Shown here piece by piece: positions 1 to 10,690 of a DNA stretch of 60,000 bases; the first letter of the stretch is position 1, and each line of letters opens with the position of its first letter. The position numbers and the translations under genes are program-made. Under the pieces are notes generated by a model. That model saw only the letters and a program-made list of their open reading frames with translations, was not told where the DNA came from and ran no database searches. The stretch is from Gnetum montanum (lineage: Eukaryota > Streptophyta > Gnetopsida > Gnetales > Gnetaceae). The DNA is taken from assembly GCA_015680685.1 (NCBI GenBank), contig MNCI01016273.1, forward strand, positions 1,358,273 through 1,418,272. Direction: 5' to 3'.

Positions 1-256
1 CATTTCCCACCAGTTTGGAATATATGATTCTTGAAAATGGAAAACCGATAATCATCAACACAAGACTTACTTCCAAAAAAAAAGGAAGACTACTAAAGGT
101 AATAAACAAGTGGTCAAAATCCTTTGCCTTGTCATATCCCAAATTAATTAGAATAGATCCTAGGATATGCTAGCATAGGATTTACACTGACCGTAGAGGT
201 GATTGAATAGATCCATAGATGTTAGCATGAAACCTCGAAAACAACCATAGAGGTGA
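1..256. other. Unassigned DNA upstream of RT remnant
   Basis: No convincing coding sequence or repeat boundary is seen. It is probably a worn upstream part of the polyprotein of the RT remnant that follows, since that remnant begins abruptly in the middle of the RT domain. Confidence 0.3.
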
Positions 257-1085
257 TTGAACCAAAAGTTGAAGCAAGTAGTAAAAGAAGAAATAGAACA
301 ACTTCTTAAGGCTGGGTTCATATATCCCATTGCTAATAGTGAATGGGTTAGCCCTCTGGTAATCATGCCTAAACAGGGAGAAAAATGGAGGGTGTGCATA
401 TATTTTAGGCTACTGAACATGGAAACATTTAAGGATCACTTTCCATTGCCATTCATTGACCAAGTCTTAGACACCATAGCAAGGCATCACTATTATAGTT
501 TTCTGGATGGCTATAGTGGATACAATCAAATATGGATAGCCCCAGAAGACCAAGCCAAGACAACATTCACCAATCCTTAGGGAACGTTTGCATATAAACA
601 AATGTTATTTGGCTTGTGTAATGCTCCTGCCATGTTTCAACGCCTAGTTCTAAGCATATTCCAACAATAGATAGGGAATAGAGTGGAAGTCTTTATGGAA
701 GACCTCTTCACCTATGGAACAAGTTTTGATCAAGCCTTGGCCCGATTAGAGTAAGTGCTAAAAAGATGCATAAAAACCAATTTAAGGCTCATTTAGGCAG
801 AAAATCTATTTAATGGTCCAAGAAGGCATAGTACTTGGGCATAATATTTTACATGCAGGAATAGAGGTATAGCTAGATAAAATTAGGGTTATCCAAGGAA
901 TCACCTATCAACAAGAAACTGTCAAAGAAATTCGGTCATTCCTTGGACACACTAGCTACTATATAGAATGGCCAGTGCACATAATACCTCTGATAGGAGA
1001 TGACCTTGCTCACTATTTCGGATCTCCTCCTTCCAACTTAGTCATGGGGGAGAAAGCCACCTATGCTAACCATTTGAGGCCCTTA
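257..1085 (+). pseudogene. Ty3/gypsy reverse transcriptase remnant (Athila/Tat-like)
   Basis: A broken plus-strand polyprotein fragment. The first open stretch (257-580) reads through typical RT blocks: EEIEQLLKAGFIYPI, then WVSPLV, WRVCIYFRLLN in place of the usual WRVCIDYRxLN, DHFPLPFIDQVLD, and GYSGYNQIWIAPEDQ. After an in-frame stop the same frame continues with GTFAYKQMLFGLCNAPAMFQR and the catalytic region VEVFMEDLFTYG, where the first Asp of the usual FMDD is Glu. A second part (about 900-960) shows the FLGHTSYY motif found after the palm. From about 961 the frame stays open to about 1085 with sequence I do not recognise, suggesting an internal deletion. Several stops make it non-functional. 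The DHFPLPFIDQVLD and YG.SFDQALARLE patterns fit the Athila/Tat side of Ty3/gypsy; no RNase H or integrase follows. Confidence 0.88.
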
Positions 1086-2751
1086 GTTCCTTTTTTAAGT
1101 TTTTTTTATACATTTTTGTTTTACAAATTTCTTTAATTTTTCTTATTTTTTTTTGCAACATCATTTATACTTTTCCATTTCTTTGTGTGACTGCTTATTT
1201 TTTTTTGTTCTTTCTTTTTACTGTGTTTTTTGTTTTTGTTTTGTTAGATTCATCACCTAATAAGTGCTCCTGATGGTGGTATTAACTGTATTTTATTGAT
1301 TGCTAATGTTTGGTTTTTACCTTTGAGTTATAATGTTGATACTATGGTATGGTTATTTTGATATAATAGGCAATGATTCCACATCATCGATGCATTCATG
1401 AATTTCTATGGTCTCTCTTGGCTTGTAATTGTACAGTCCCCTTCTTTAATAATAAAACTATTAATGAATTTGGTGACTAGGCATTTCTCAAACTAAGGAA
1501 GGACTCAAGGACTGAAAAGGATGTGACTTCAAGGGGATTTGATACATTTGTGCTAGCTATTCTCTTGGGTGCTTGGATGTTTTATTCTTGATTTTTCCTT
1601 ACCATTCCAACATTGCTCCATTATTGGGAAGCTGAGCCAATAAAAATAAGTCTTTGCATGTGTGGTTCTTACAAAAAAAAAAACACAGTGAGAATTCAAA
1701 CCACACCCTTAGACAAAATAATCATCTGGCCTACAAGCACTGGTTATGGAACTAAATAAACATGTTCCCTCTAACTAAGGCCCTCTATTACTTCCTACTT
1801 TTCCCTTTCTCGTCTTTCTCAGAATTGTATTAACTCTTTGGTGGAAACATTCTTGTTACTTCAAGTGGATGGATTGGCCAAGTGTATTAATGTGAAGTCA
1901 TTGAATGTGGATTGTTTGAGGCTAGATTCAGAATGATATCTACTCAGTCACATTAACCATAAATACAAAAGGGACTATACACCACTTTGTTCTTTGGACT
2001 CCATTCCATTCTCTTCTTCCCATTATTCTTTCTCCATTTCCCACTTCATTGTCGGTTGTATCAATAGTCTATATTTTGGTTGATGCACTTTTTTTACTTT
2101 GGTGAATTCTTGGGGTTAAGTCTTTAACTCTTTCTCCCAAATGATATTTCCAGAGCCTACAGACTCTTTGAATGTGGGTTTTTTAGAGCATAAATGGCAT
2201 GAGCCTAGTTTGGGGAGGACCCACTAGCATTCCTATTTGGTGCATCAGTTAACTTCTTTCCTTTAAACATTTCCACAATCAACATTTTTTTTTGTTCATT
2301 CCCATCTCTGATATGCATTTTATAGGCATTTCCATTGTTTCTTTTTCTCCATATTTCTTATTCCTTATCTTTTTCCATTCTATCGCTACTAGAGGATTGT
2401 TTTTAGTCATGGGGGCCTTGGTCCAATTTTTTCAATTTTTCCTAACCCCTACACCTTAGGTAGTCACCAGTGTTATATCTCTAGAATCCATATTGGCCAT
2501 ATCACAACTCAGCCAATGGAATTTACACCAAGGAAAGGTATCAACTATATTGAGATTTACTTATCCTTGCTCATATGTAATTGTGTTGTGTTTGCATATG
2601 GCAATCATACAGCAATGGACTGGACCTGGAGGAAACACTCAAGATGGACTAGTGCTGGAATGATTGTACAAGGAACAAGATTGATGATGTGAGTATGGAT
2701 GAACAATGAAAGCAGAAATCTTGGCATCGACAACAACAAGTCTTCTTCTTT
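1086..2751. other. Unassigned T-rich and mixed DNA
   Basis: The first 170 bases are strongly T-rich, followed by ordinary AT-rich sequence without long reading frames. It lies between a plus-strand RT remnant and a plus-oriented LTR, so it may be the worn 3' internal part of one element. I found no RNase H or integrase motifs, and I could not match it to the accessory ORF of the minus-strand elements. Confidence 0.3.
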
Positions 2752-2780
2752 TCTCTCTCTCTCTCTCTCTCTTCTCTCTC
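2752..2780. repeat. (CT)n microsatellite
   Basis: An uninterrupted TC dinucleotide run of about 22 bases followed by an imperfect CT stretch. It creates an artificial Ser/Leu run in a short reading frame across 2699-2944 that is not a gene. Confidence 0.9.
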
Positions 2781-2971
2781 AGCTACCAAATAAGGCTGGA
2801 TGTCAATTGTGTATAGTGCTCACTCTTATGGTTATGAACACTAATGTTGCCATGTATTGTAATGTTGATCTATTTACATGTCATCCCATTCATCATTACT
2901 TTTCATTCAAGTTAATAATCCCATACCTTGCCAATATTTTGTAAGGAACTTGAGGATGAGTTTTCATTCAG

Positions 2972-2982
2972 TCATCAGGGTA
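2972..2982 (+). other. Polypurine-tract-like site before 3' LTR
   Basis: The bases CATCAGGGTA directly precede the LTR start, and the upstream 40 bases match the reverse complement of the conserved 3' internal end of the minus-strand elements (for example 13851-13895). This identifies the LTR at 2983 as a 3' LTR of a plus-strand element. Confidence 0.6.
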
Positions 2983-3756
2983 TGATGAGCTGTGATATCG
3001 CATACGTGATATTGCATCCTACCTCATCTTCTATAAATAAGAGGCGGTGCCCTTGGTTCCAAGGAAATTAGACATAGACCCTTAGCCAAATTCTTATAGT
3101 TTTGTTATTCTAGAGTTAGAATTATTTCTGTGTGCCCCTAGTAGGATTCATAGAGTGAATGGATCTTTATTGGAGCAATTTGTACCTAAGCACAATTTTG
3201 TGTACGACAATAAAGATTAACTTTATGATAAACCTTGCAGCGTATAGACTAAGCTAATTAGTAATTAATTATTTTTTAATGCTTTCCTAGCTAATTAATA
3301 TGTCTCTCAACCTTCAACCCCCTTAGTTAAATACACTCAGTACGACTACTTCGAGCACGCGTGTAGTGCTTGGTAATCCAGTAATGATTAGCGTTTGGTA
3401 ATCCCAGTAGCATTGCACTGGTTCAAGATGTGTACGAAAAGTGGGAATGGATACTGGTGTTAGGAACATTCAAAAACTAGTTAATGAATAGTTAATGTAA
3501 GTTAGCCACTTAGTTCTCTCTCCCTCTCCTTTATTAGCAGAAGACATAAAAAATACAAAACTATAAAAATCATATACCTCAAGCTTACTTAACCATACAA
3601 CCGTGACAATATAAGTAAGTTTGGGAAGACAACGATCGATTAACCCTGAGTGTTCCATTAAGGCGCATCAGCACATAGTCCTTGGAGTACAACTAGATCA
3701 TACATGAAATGCTCATATTCATATGGTTGAGTGTAGGGGTACCTCGCCACTCATCA
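2983..3756 (+). mobile_element. 3' LTR, plus-oriented copy of the dominant family
   Basis: It starts TGATGAGC and ends CTCATCA, and is the reverse complement of the LTRs found at 12981, 21329, 27542, 47862 and 56210. The terminal GGTTGAGTGTAGGGGTACC block matches their plus-strand GGTACCCCTACACTCAACC. A TATA-like box (TATAAATAAG) lies near 3033 and an AATAAAGA polyadenylation-type signal near 3209, the same layout as in the other copies. The region upstream of the TATA box contains GATATC-type words like those of element E3. It is the only copy in the window in this orientation; its 5' LTR would lie before the window. Confidence 0.85.
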
Positions 3757-4890
3757 AGTCTCATCTTCATCAACTAGCGTAGAGTTTCATGATGTGCTTT
3801 ATGAATGAGATAATGATGGAGCTCATTTAGATCTACCATGAGAACTAGGATTCCTTCATTTTGTAATCATTTGATCATGAAATTCTCCACTTCAATGTGC
3901 TCAATGAATATTCTTCTTATTACCTACTCTTTCATCTTCATGAAGCTCTTTGACTTCACTTCTAGTTAATGAATCTTCATGTATATATCTCACATGATAG
4001 GGACTTGCATTAGGACCATTTTAGCATCTACCTGATCTAAGTTATCTATCCCTCCTTTAAAAGTTCCTTTTAGATATTCCATATTCTTATTGAAAACTTA
4101 AATACATTTCTTCTTGGGAGTAATGTTTTCTAAGTAATTCATGATGAAAATCACTACCCAATTATAAGTCTAATGAATTTAACACCAATTTAAGATATAA
4201 GAGATACAATCTCATGAATCTAGATAAAATCTAAGCCTCAAAATATTAAGAAGTTAATATAATTAGGGTTGCAAGGGGCCTAAGAATTTATTGGAAATAT
4301 GGTATTAGAAGATCTAACTAGTCTAATCTAAATCTCTTATACCAAATATGATATGGAATTGGATTTAACAAATCATTCCTATGCATTAAAACCCAAAACC
4401 ATACTTAACCACATCCAATTCAACCCCAATTTCAAATGTAATACATGTAGAAAGAAAAACACCACTAAAAATCTATCTATGGGTACATAAGACACAAGCC
4501 CACAAGATCTATGAAGTAATATCTCTCCTCATATTCAATATCAAAATACTCAACAATAATTGCAAATAATGAGGCTTTACAAGTCTCTCAATCCATACCT
4601 TAACTCAACAAGATGAAGATATAATTGCCCAAGGGACAAATAAAAATTCCTAAGGAACTTACATTAAGAACTCATGAATCTTCTCAACATCCAAGAATCA
4701 TGAAATAGTGGCTGTAAAAGTCCAAATACCACTACTTAAACATGAATTCATGGGCTTCCATTAGAACCTAATACAATTCCAAATTAAAGCCATTTTTAAA
4801 AACCTTTCAATATAATGTTGTAACTTGATGCAAGTCATAGCCCTTGTAATCCATCTTGGCTATGCCCTACTATGAGTCCCATCTTTATGG
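3757..4890. other. Unassigned AT-rich DNA
   Basis: No reading frame or clear repeat boundary. Around 4331-4342 the sequence CTCTTATACCA resembles the reverse complement of the TGGTATCAGAG primer-binding site of many plant Ty1/copia elements, but I could not find flanking LTR ends. Confidence 0.3.
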
Positions 4891-5140
4891 TAGCTTCATC
4901 TTAATCAAAAATCTAAGAGTAGGCCTTTCTTAGTGTGAGGTGATGTTTATATAATTTTGATAACCTATTGTGAAGGTCTCTTAGTCTATGCAGTCCTTAG
5001 TGGCCATTTCATATAAGATAAATTTAAAAGATAGTTATTAGCTTCATCTTAATAAAAAATATAAGAGCAATCTTCTATCAATGTGAGCTAGTATTTATAT
5101 AACTTTGATAACCTACTATGAAGGTCTCTTAGTCTATGTA
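4891..5140. repeat. Direct duplication of a 100-bp unit
   Basis: Copy A at 4891-4992 and copy B at 5039-5140 share TAGCTTCATCTTAAT at the start, a central TATTTATATAA/TGTTTATATAA segment and GAAGGTCTCTTAGTCTATG at the end. They are separated by about 46 bases. No gene is associated. Confidence 0.8.
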
Positions 5141-5765
5141 ATACCCATGATAGTGGTATAAGAGCTAGTGAACAATAAGCTCTTTGCTGAACTAATAGAT
5201 AGTATGGACAACCACTTAGCTATTCTTCACATAGTATACCAAGCATGAGTAAATAGTCTTATTTATTTTATTAGGATGACTTTTTCTATAATCTAATCTA
5301 TTTTTTATTATGAGGCCAGAGTCAATATTTGGAAAAGTGGGTCAGTGTTCTCTTTATTAGTGCAAATATGATTATAGATCCTTCCTATAATATCATCTTA
5401 TGTATGAAGAAAAAACCTAGCCACCTACTACAACCTTCCTAGTAAAGGAAGGCAAGTAAGTCCCTACCTTTGCATGCAAAGCTAAGGTTATGATCGTACC
5501 ATTCAGTTTAAGTCCTATACAATAGTAAAGGGTTCTCTACTTTTCCTTACCTAATGGATATAATTGATCTTTACTTACCTACATAAGCTCCTAAAGACAG
5601 GGGTAAGCTGAAGGTACTTATGTGATAGCTTAAACAATTTATGTTGTTACTATAGGTAAAAACCCCACTGGTATCAACCAATTCCAATATAGAAAATTTT
5701 GTGTAGCTCCAAGGTCATTTCCATAGTAAAGCCTCTTCCCAAAAAAGAATTTTCTCATTCTTCAT
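5141..5765. other. Unassigned AT-rich DNA
   Basis: No supported gene or repeat boundary seen. Confidence 0.3.
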
Positions 5766-5769
5766 CAAC

Positions 5770-5850
5770 CTTGCCATATGAAGTGTATCCAAGTGGTAAG
5801 GAATTAGTTTTTAGTATTAGCATGCAAAGGTTCTAATCTTTTTACTCCAA
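5770..5850 (+). mobile_element. Possible tRNA-derived SINE remnant
   Basis: The segment contains CAAGTGGTAAGGAATT, comparable to a tRNA A box, and about 35 bases later AAGGTTCTAATCTTTT, comparable to a B box (consensus GGTTCRANNCC). Spacing is right for a tRNA-like head, but the boxes are imperfect and no target duplication was identified. Confidence 0.3.
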
Positions 5851-6499
5851 ATCTTATCACTTTCAAAATTGAATGGTTCTTGGAGAGTGTAAAGAGGGAT
5901 AAGGAGAATATAGTATGTGATAATAAAAATATAATAAAAAGAATCCATACATTGTACCTATGCCTAGCTAGCTATAGTAGTTATTCCTACTTGCATTATT
6001 TGATATGAAACCATCAATTTTTCCTTCTACCCCTATATGCTTTCTTGGATCTTAATTTTCTTTAATTTTTGTTTGTGAATGTATCTTTTACTTTTTCTAC
6101 CTACATACAAATCAAGATACTTGGGTGCCTATTGATGAAAGGAGAGGTAAAAAAATACCATCATTGCCTAACTTTAGAATATAGTTGACTAATACTAGCA
6201 AGCAACAATATGGTTGACCAATGATAGCAACAATGCTAGCTAGTGAATGTAGCTAACCACTATTAGTAATAATGCAAGCCAATTATCTAATCATCCATAA
6301 AATGTTTTAGAAGTAGAGAAAGCTACTTGCCACTCACCATAATGATAACATAAGTAGCTCACCTAGGTATCCTAAATAACTTTCATAGGTGTTCCTTCAC
6401 TATTAGGTTGCATAAGTCGATGGGTGCTAAGATGAACTTTTTCCTTACTTACCAATCATCACATGGGTTAAAAATTTAGGTATTTCACAATTCTTGTTG
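5851..6499. other. Unassigned AT-rich DNA
   Basis: Contains short repeated words such as TTGACCAATGATAGCAACAATGCTAGC near 6180-6240 but no feature that can be named. Confidence 0.3.
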
Positions 6500-8520
6500 T
6501 CTATTATTTCAGGTAATTTTGTTTCTTTCCCCTTTTCAAATTAAAATAATCTTGAATTTTATTTTTCTATTTTTTTCATTCATTGTGTTTTGCTTTATTT
6601 TTTCTTTCCAATGTGTACTCACTATTTTATTTCTTTCCAACATGTACTTATTGTTTTATTTTCTTTCTAACATGTGCTTACTTTTTTTTCTTTTTCAAAT
6701 GCACTCACTTTTTTCATTCCAAAATATACTCATTTTTTTCTTTTAGAAAAGATCATTTTTTTCTATAAATTGGCTATTTTCATCCTTATTTTTGGCATGA
6801 ATTTGGCATCAAAGGCATGCTAATGAAAGGTCAATTTCTCAAAAAGTTCTTTGTGCTGCTTTTCATATCTCTAATTGTTTTCTAATTTGCAGTTTATGTT
6901 TAGCATCTTCTTTTCTTCTTTTGCATTTTTTTAGTCTCTATCAGCTCTCTTAACTACTGCACATGATTCAAATAAAAGTTTTAACCCATAAAAGTTCTTC
7001 TCTTTTTACAATTATTGCTTGAAGATGGAGTCTAGAACATTTTAGGCTTTAAACATTATGCTCAATAAAGGTTTTTTTATTGGGAATCCATGAGTTTGTT
7101 TGAGTTCTATATTTAAGAGCAATAGTGATAAATTTGTCATTACTGTTGTTTCTCTTGCTACTTCTACTAGCCAATCTCTCTCTATTTTATAATAACGACA
7201 TAATTTATCAATTTTTAGACTCTTCTAGACTAAATTATGTGTGCCCAAGTCATGATAGTGAACATCTAGTTGACTGAATGATGAAAAACAAGGTTTCTAC
7301 TTCACATGAAGCTACTAATCTCTAGGATATTTGTATTGGAAAAATTTCTAAATTTTGAAGGTTCCTAATGTTACAGTAGATTTAGTTTTGATATTTAGAC
7401 ATTATAATCTTTAGAATATTAGCCCATCCTACACTTACAAATATGAGGATTGCCATTTTTTCTTTTCAACATGTGGTTACTATTGTCTTTTAAAAAGGAT
7501 CATGTTATCCCTATAAATTTTTTGTTGCCATTTCTATTTTTGACATGCATCCAAAATCAAAGGCATGCTGAGAAGGGATGAAATTACTTGAAAGTTCTTC
7601 ATGCTACTTTTGAGGTTTATCATTTTTTCTCATTTGTAGTTTATATTTAGCAATTTCTTCCATATTTTGTAGTTTTTTTTCCATTTTTTGCATTTTGTTT
7701 GATCTCTACCAACTCTCTTTAGTTGATGTATGTGATCCACATAAAATTTTTAACCCATAAAACTTCTTCTATCTTTGTGATTGTTGATTGAAGATAGAAT
7801 TTAGAACCTTTTAGGCTCCTAACTTTGTGAATGATTAAGTTCTTCATATTGGGTACCCATCAGTTTTTTTGAGTTCTAGATTTAAGAGTAGCCATGATAA
7901 TTTTTTCATTATTGTTGTTTCTTCCATTGCTTCTACTAATTGATTTTGCTCTAGCTTCATCAAAATGACATAGTTCATCGATCTTGACTCTTCTAGACTA
8001 AATTTTGTGCGCTCAAGTCATGATAGAGAAAATCTAATTGATGGAATGATGCTACATAAAGTTTTTTCTTCACATAAAGTTTATATCTTCTAGGTTGTTT
8101 TTGTTGAAGAAAGTTTTAAACTATGAAAGTTCTTGATATTACAAGAGATTTAGTTTTAATGATTAGGCTTTATGATCTTCAATATGTTAGCCTAACCTAA
8201 CACCTAGAAATGTGAGGGTCACCATTTTTTTTCTTTTCAACATGTGCTCACTATTTTCTTTTAGAAAGGATCATGTTCTTTCTATAAATTATCTACTATC
8301 ATCCTTGTTTTTGGTATGCATCCAACATCAAAGACATGCTGATAAGGGGTGAAATTATCCAAGAGCACTTCATGTTGCTTTCAATATCTATCATTTTTCT
8401 CTCATTTGCAATTCATGTTTAGCACATATTTTGCAGTTTCTTTACTTTTTGTCATTTTTCTCAATCTCTACCAACTCTCTTTAGCGATTACATGCCATTT
8501 GGATTAAATTTTTTACTCAA
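6500..8520. repeat. Tandem array, three diverged copies of about 760 bp
   Basis: A landmark GATCAT..CTATAAATT..GGCATG..CATCAAAGGCATGCTGA recurs at 6751, 7498 and 8269, giving periods of about 747 and 771. Each copy continues through a 'GCTCTTAACCCATAAAAGTTCTTCT' type block and 'TTCTAGACTAAATT' before the next one; the third is truncated near 8520. The first copy is preceded by a finer repeat of roughly 38 bases built on TTCTTTCCAACATGTACTTA (6590-6730). Copies are diverged, so the array is old. Short open frames here are T-rich artefacts. Confidence 0.8.
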
Positions 8521-9318
8521 AAGTATTTTTTTCTTTATTATTAATATTATTTTTGTTGTCCAAGATATCCCTATAATCAATTGACTTAAAAATTAGTAAA
8601 AATAATATAGATTTTATAGAATTTAATTTTAGTAAAGGTACAAATAATGTTGAAATGGAAGTAATAATATAAGATCAAAAAAGAAATAAAAATGAGGTAA
8701 AGTTATTAAAATAGAGATAGACTAGTAGTGTTTTTTGACATGAAAAAATCCCAATAAAAATAAAATTAAAAGTTATGTGATGGTAAATGTTAAGTTATAA
8801 CAAATAGCATAAACAACAAATTAGTGTGGTAGCATGCTTAGATGGATGTTCTATATTAAAAGATGAGATAAATTAGATAATACAAATATTAGAGGAAGGC
8901 TTAATGTAAATTATATGATAGATAAGTTATAGAAATATTTTTTAGATGATTTAGTTATGGTTAAAGAGAATTGATAAATAAACTTCTCAAAAAATATTAC
9001 CACATCATAGATTTCAGAAAACTTGGAAAGAGAGAAAGATATTAAAAGGAATAATTTTAAATTATCATCATTGTCATGAAGGGAATAATGTAAAATTAAA
9101 TGAGAATATTGCATAAAGATAAAATTTCAATAATTAATAGAAAATAATAATGAAAAAGATCCCCTATAACTAACCTTGCATTACTAGACCAAAGCTAAAA
9201 TGTTCCCAACGTCATCTAAAATTTTTATAAAAATATAATTCATTATAAATGAAGGTGGATAGATTTCCATTAAAGAATGTCATATAAAGTCAAAAATAAG
9301 AACTAACAAGGAATAAAA
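8521..9318. other. Unassigned very AT-rich DNA
   Basis: Low-complexity A/T sequence without gene-like frames or recognisable repeat ends. Confidence 0.35.
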
Positions 9319-9397
9319 AATATCCTAGCCATCTATTCTATAGGAGAACACTTTTATAGGTGGCTAGGATGACATTTTTATAGGTGGCTAGGATATT
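9319..9397. repeat. Palindrome cluster with a repeated arm
   Basis: AATATCCTAGCCATCTAT (9319-9336) is the inverse, with one mismatch, of ATAGGTGGCTAGGATATT at 9380-9397, and a 15-base version of the same arm also occurs at 9356-9370. Either pairing gives a hairpin. It may be a MITE end or a locally rearranged short repeat. Confidence 0.7.
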
Positions 9398-9410
9398 GTT
9401 TATTCAACTA

Positions 9411-9618
9411 ATCTATTCTATAGGAGAATAATTTAAAGTCAAAATTACTTTTAGTATAAGTAATGCCACCAACTTATTAAATAGAAAATTAAGCAAGTAG
9501 ACAAATTATTTAGTGTAGTCTTTTTATACATGTATGATGGTCCATGTCTCTAGCAAATAAACATACATTTCTTTTCATGTTGTGAGCAATTGATTTTGTT
9601 AAAGTACACAACCAACCA
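9411..9618. repeat. 300-bp host tandem duplication, copy 1 (left part)
   Basis: This segment plus 34692-34784 form one copy of a host sequence whose second copy is 34785-35082. Shared blocks include AGTATAAGTAATGCCACC, TTTAGTGTAGTCT, ACAAATAAACATACATTTC-type sequence and CACACAACCAACCA, at which the outer retrotransposon inserted. Confidence 0.9.
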
Positions 9619-10496
9619 TGATAAGTAGTGGATTAGTCCCACATCCAACCATGCAAGTTACAAGTGTTCATGCACAACTCGATCATAATCCATGGATGGT
9701 CAATGTTGATATGCTAGTAATTGGGTTTAAGCTTATGATCATTGTATTTCCATGTGAAGCTAGTGAAGTATAAGCATATGGTTTAGCTCACTATGAGGTG
9801 TATGATAGTTGATGTTACATAGCCCAAATAACTCCTTAGCATAGAAATAATGAGATGAAAATGATTGCTAAGTTTAGGTAATGACAAGTAAATCAATCTA
9901 TTCTATCCTAAGTAATAGGTATCCATTCCTAGTCCTCCAATCATGTCTTGGACTTATGTAGTTGTTGCTGCCAAGTGGAATTATCACTAAGAAAATCAAA
10001 TAATATCACTACTAGGAATACTACACAAGTACATTTAAAATGTCTAAAACTAGTCATATCCATGCTGATGTACTAATTACGTATGTAAGGTAAAGTACTT
10101 GAGAGAGTGAAGTGTTAACTAGGAAAACATGGAAAATTATTACAAGTAAACTAAGTGATGCTACAATGATGAAAAATAGCTTTGATATCTACTTCCATTC
10201 ACAAATTGTGTCCAAGTACAATTTGCTCAAATAAATACTTCGTTCACAATCTAATAGCATATTGCGGGCATACACTTTGGTCAATAAGCTATAAAAATAG
10301 ACTACAAGAGTCTACCTAAGAGTTTAATGAATTGTATGTTGGATTGTATGCCCAAGTGTCATATTTATAGGGGTGCACACATCCTGAGATAACGTATTAG
10401 CAATGACATATCATGAGAAGAAACATTAGATCAATGACATCATTGATATGACATCATTGCTATGATGTTGTTTGAACTCAAAATTTAACTTTACCA
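9619..10496 (-). mobile_element. 3' LTR of outer element
   Basis: Starts TGATAAGTAGTGG on the plus strand and ends ..CTTTACCA, immediately before the TACCCCCAT polypurine-tract complement. It aligns along its length with 33802-34686, sharing GATTATAATCCATGGATGGTCAATG-type sequence and the TGTCATATTTATAGG (TATA) segment. The U3 holds repeated ATCAATGACATC words. Confidence 0.9.
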
Positions 10497-10506
10497 TACC
10501 CCCATG
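10497..10506 (-). other. Polypurine tract of outer element
   Basis: TACCCCCATG reads CATGGGGGTA on the element strand, just before its 3' LTR. The same site is found at E1 (13851), E2 (28432), E3 (48708) and, changed, at E4 (43742). Confidence 0.8.
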
Positions 10507-10690
10507 ACTGATTGGAAACTCATCATCAAGTTAAAAAAAAATGAGAAGAGAGTTCTTTACAAAATTGAGAGGTAGATTCAACTATACATAACTATCTTGA
10601 CTATTTACATGACATTGAATGTCATAGTGATATTTTTCAAAAGTTTGACATCATTGTACAACAAAATAAGATGAAAAAGCTTGATGCAAC

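Noticed and set aside
2699-2944. 81-residue plus-strand frame with Ser/Leu run
   Set aside because: Built on the (CT)n microsatellite; no supporting features.
4331-4342. Possible Ty1/copia primer-binding site on the minus strand (CTCTTATACCA)
   Set aside because: Only a short, imperfect match; no LTR ends, gag or polypurine tract could be placed around it.
6519-6768. Two overlapping Phe/Leu-rich frames that look like membrane proteins
   Set aside because: They are translations of a T-rich tandem repeat (TTTTCTTTCCAACATG units) at the head of the 760-bp array; no start context or homologue pattern.
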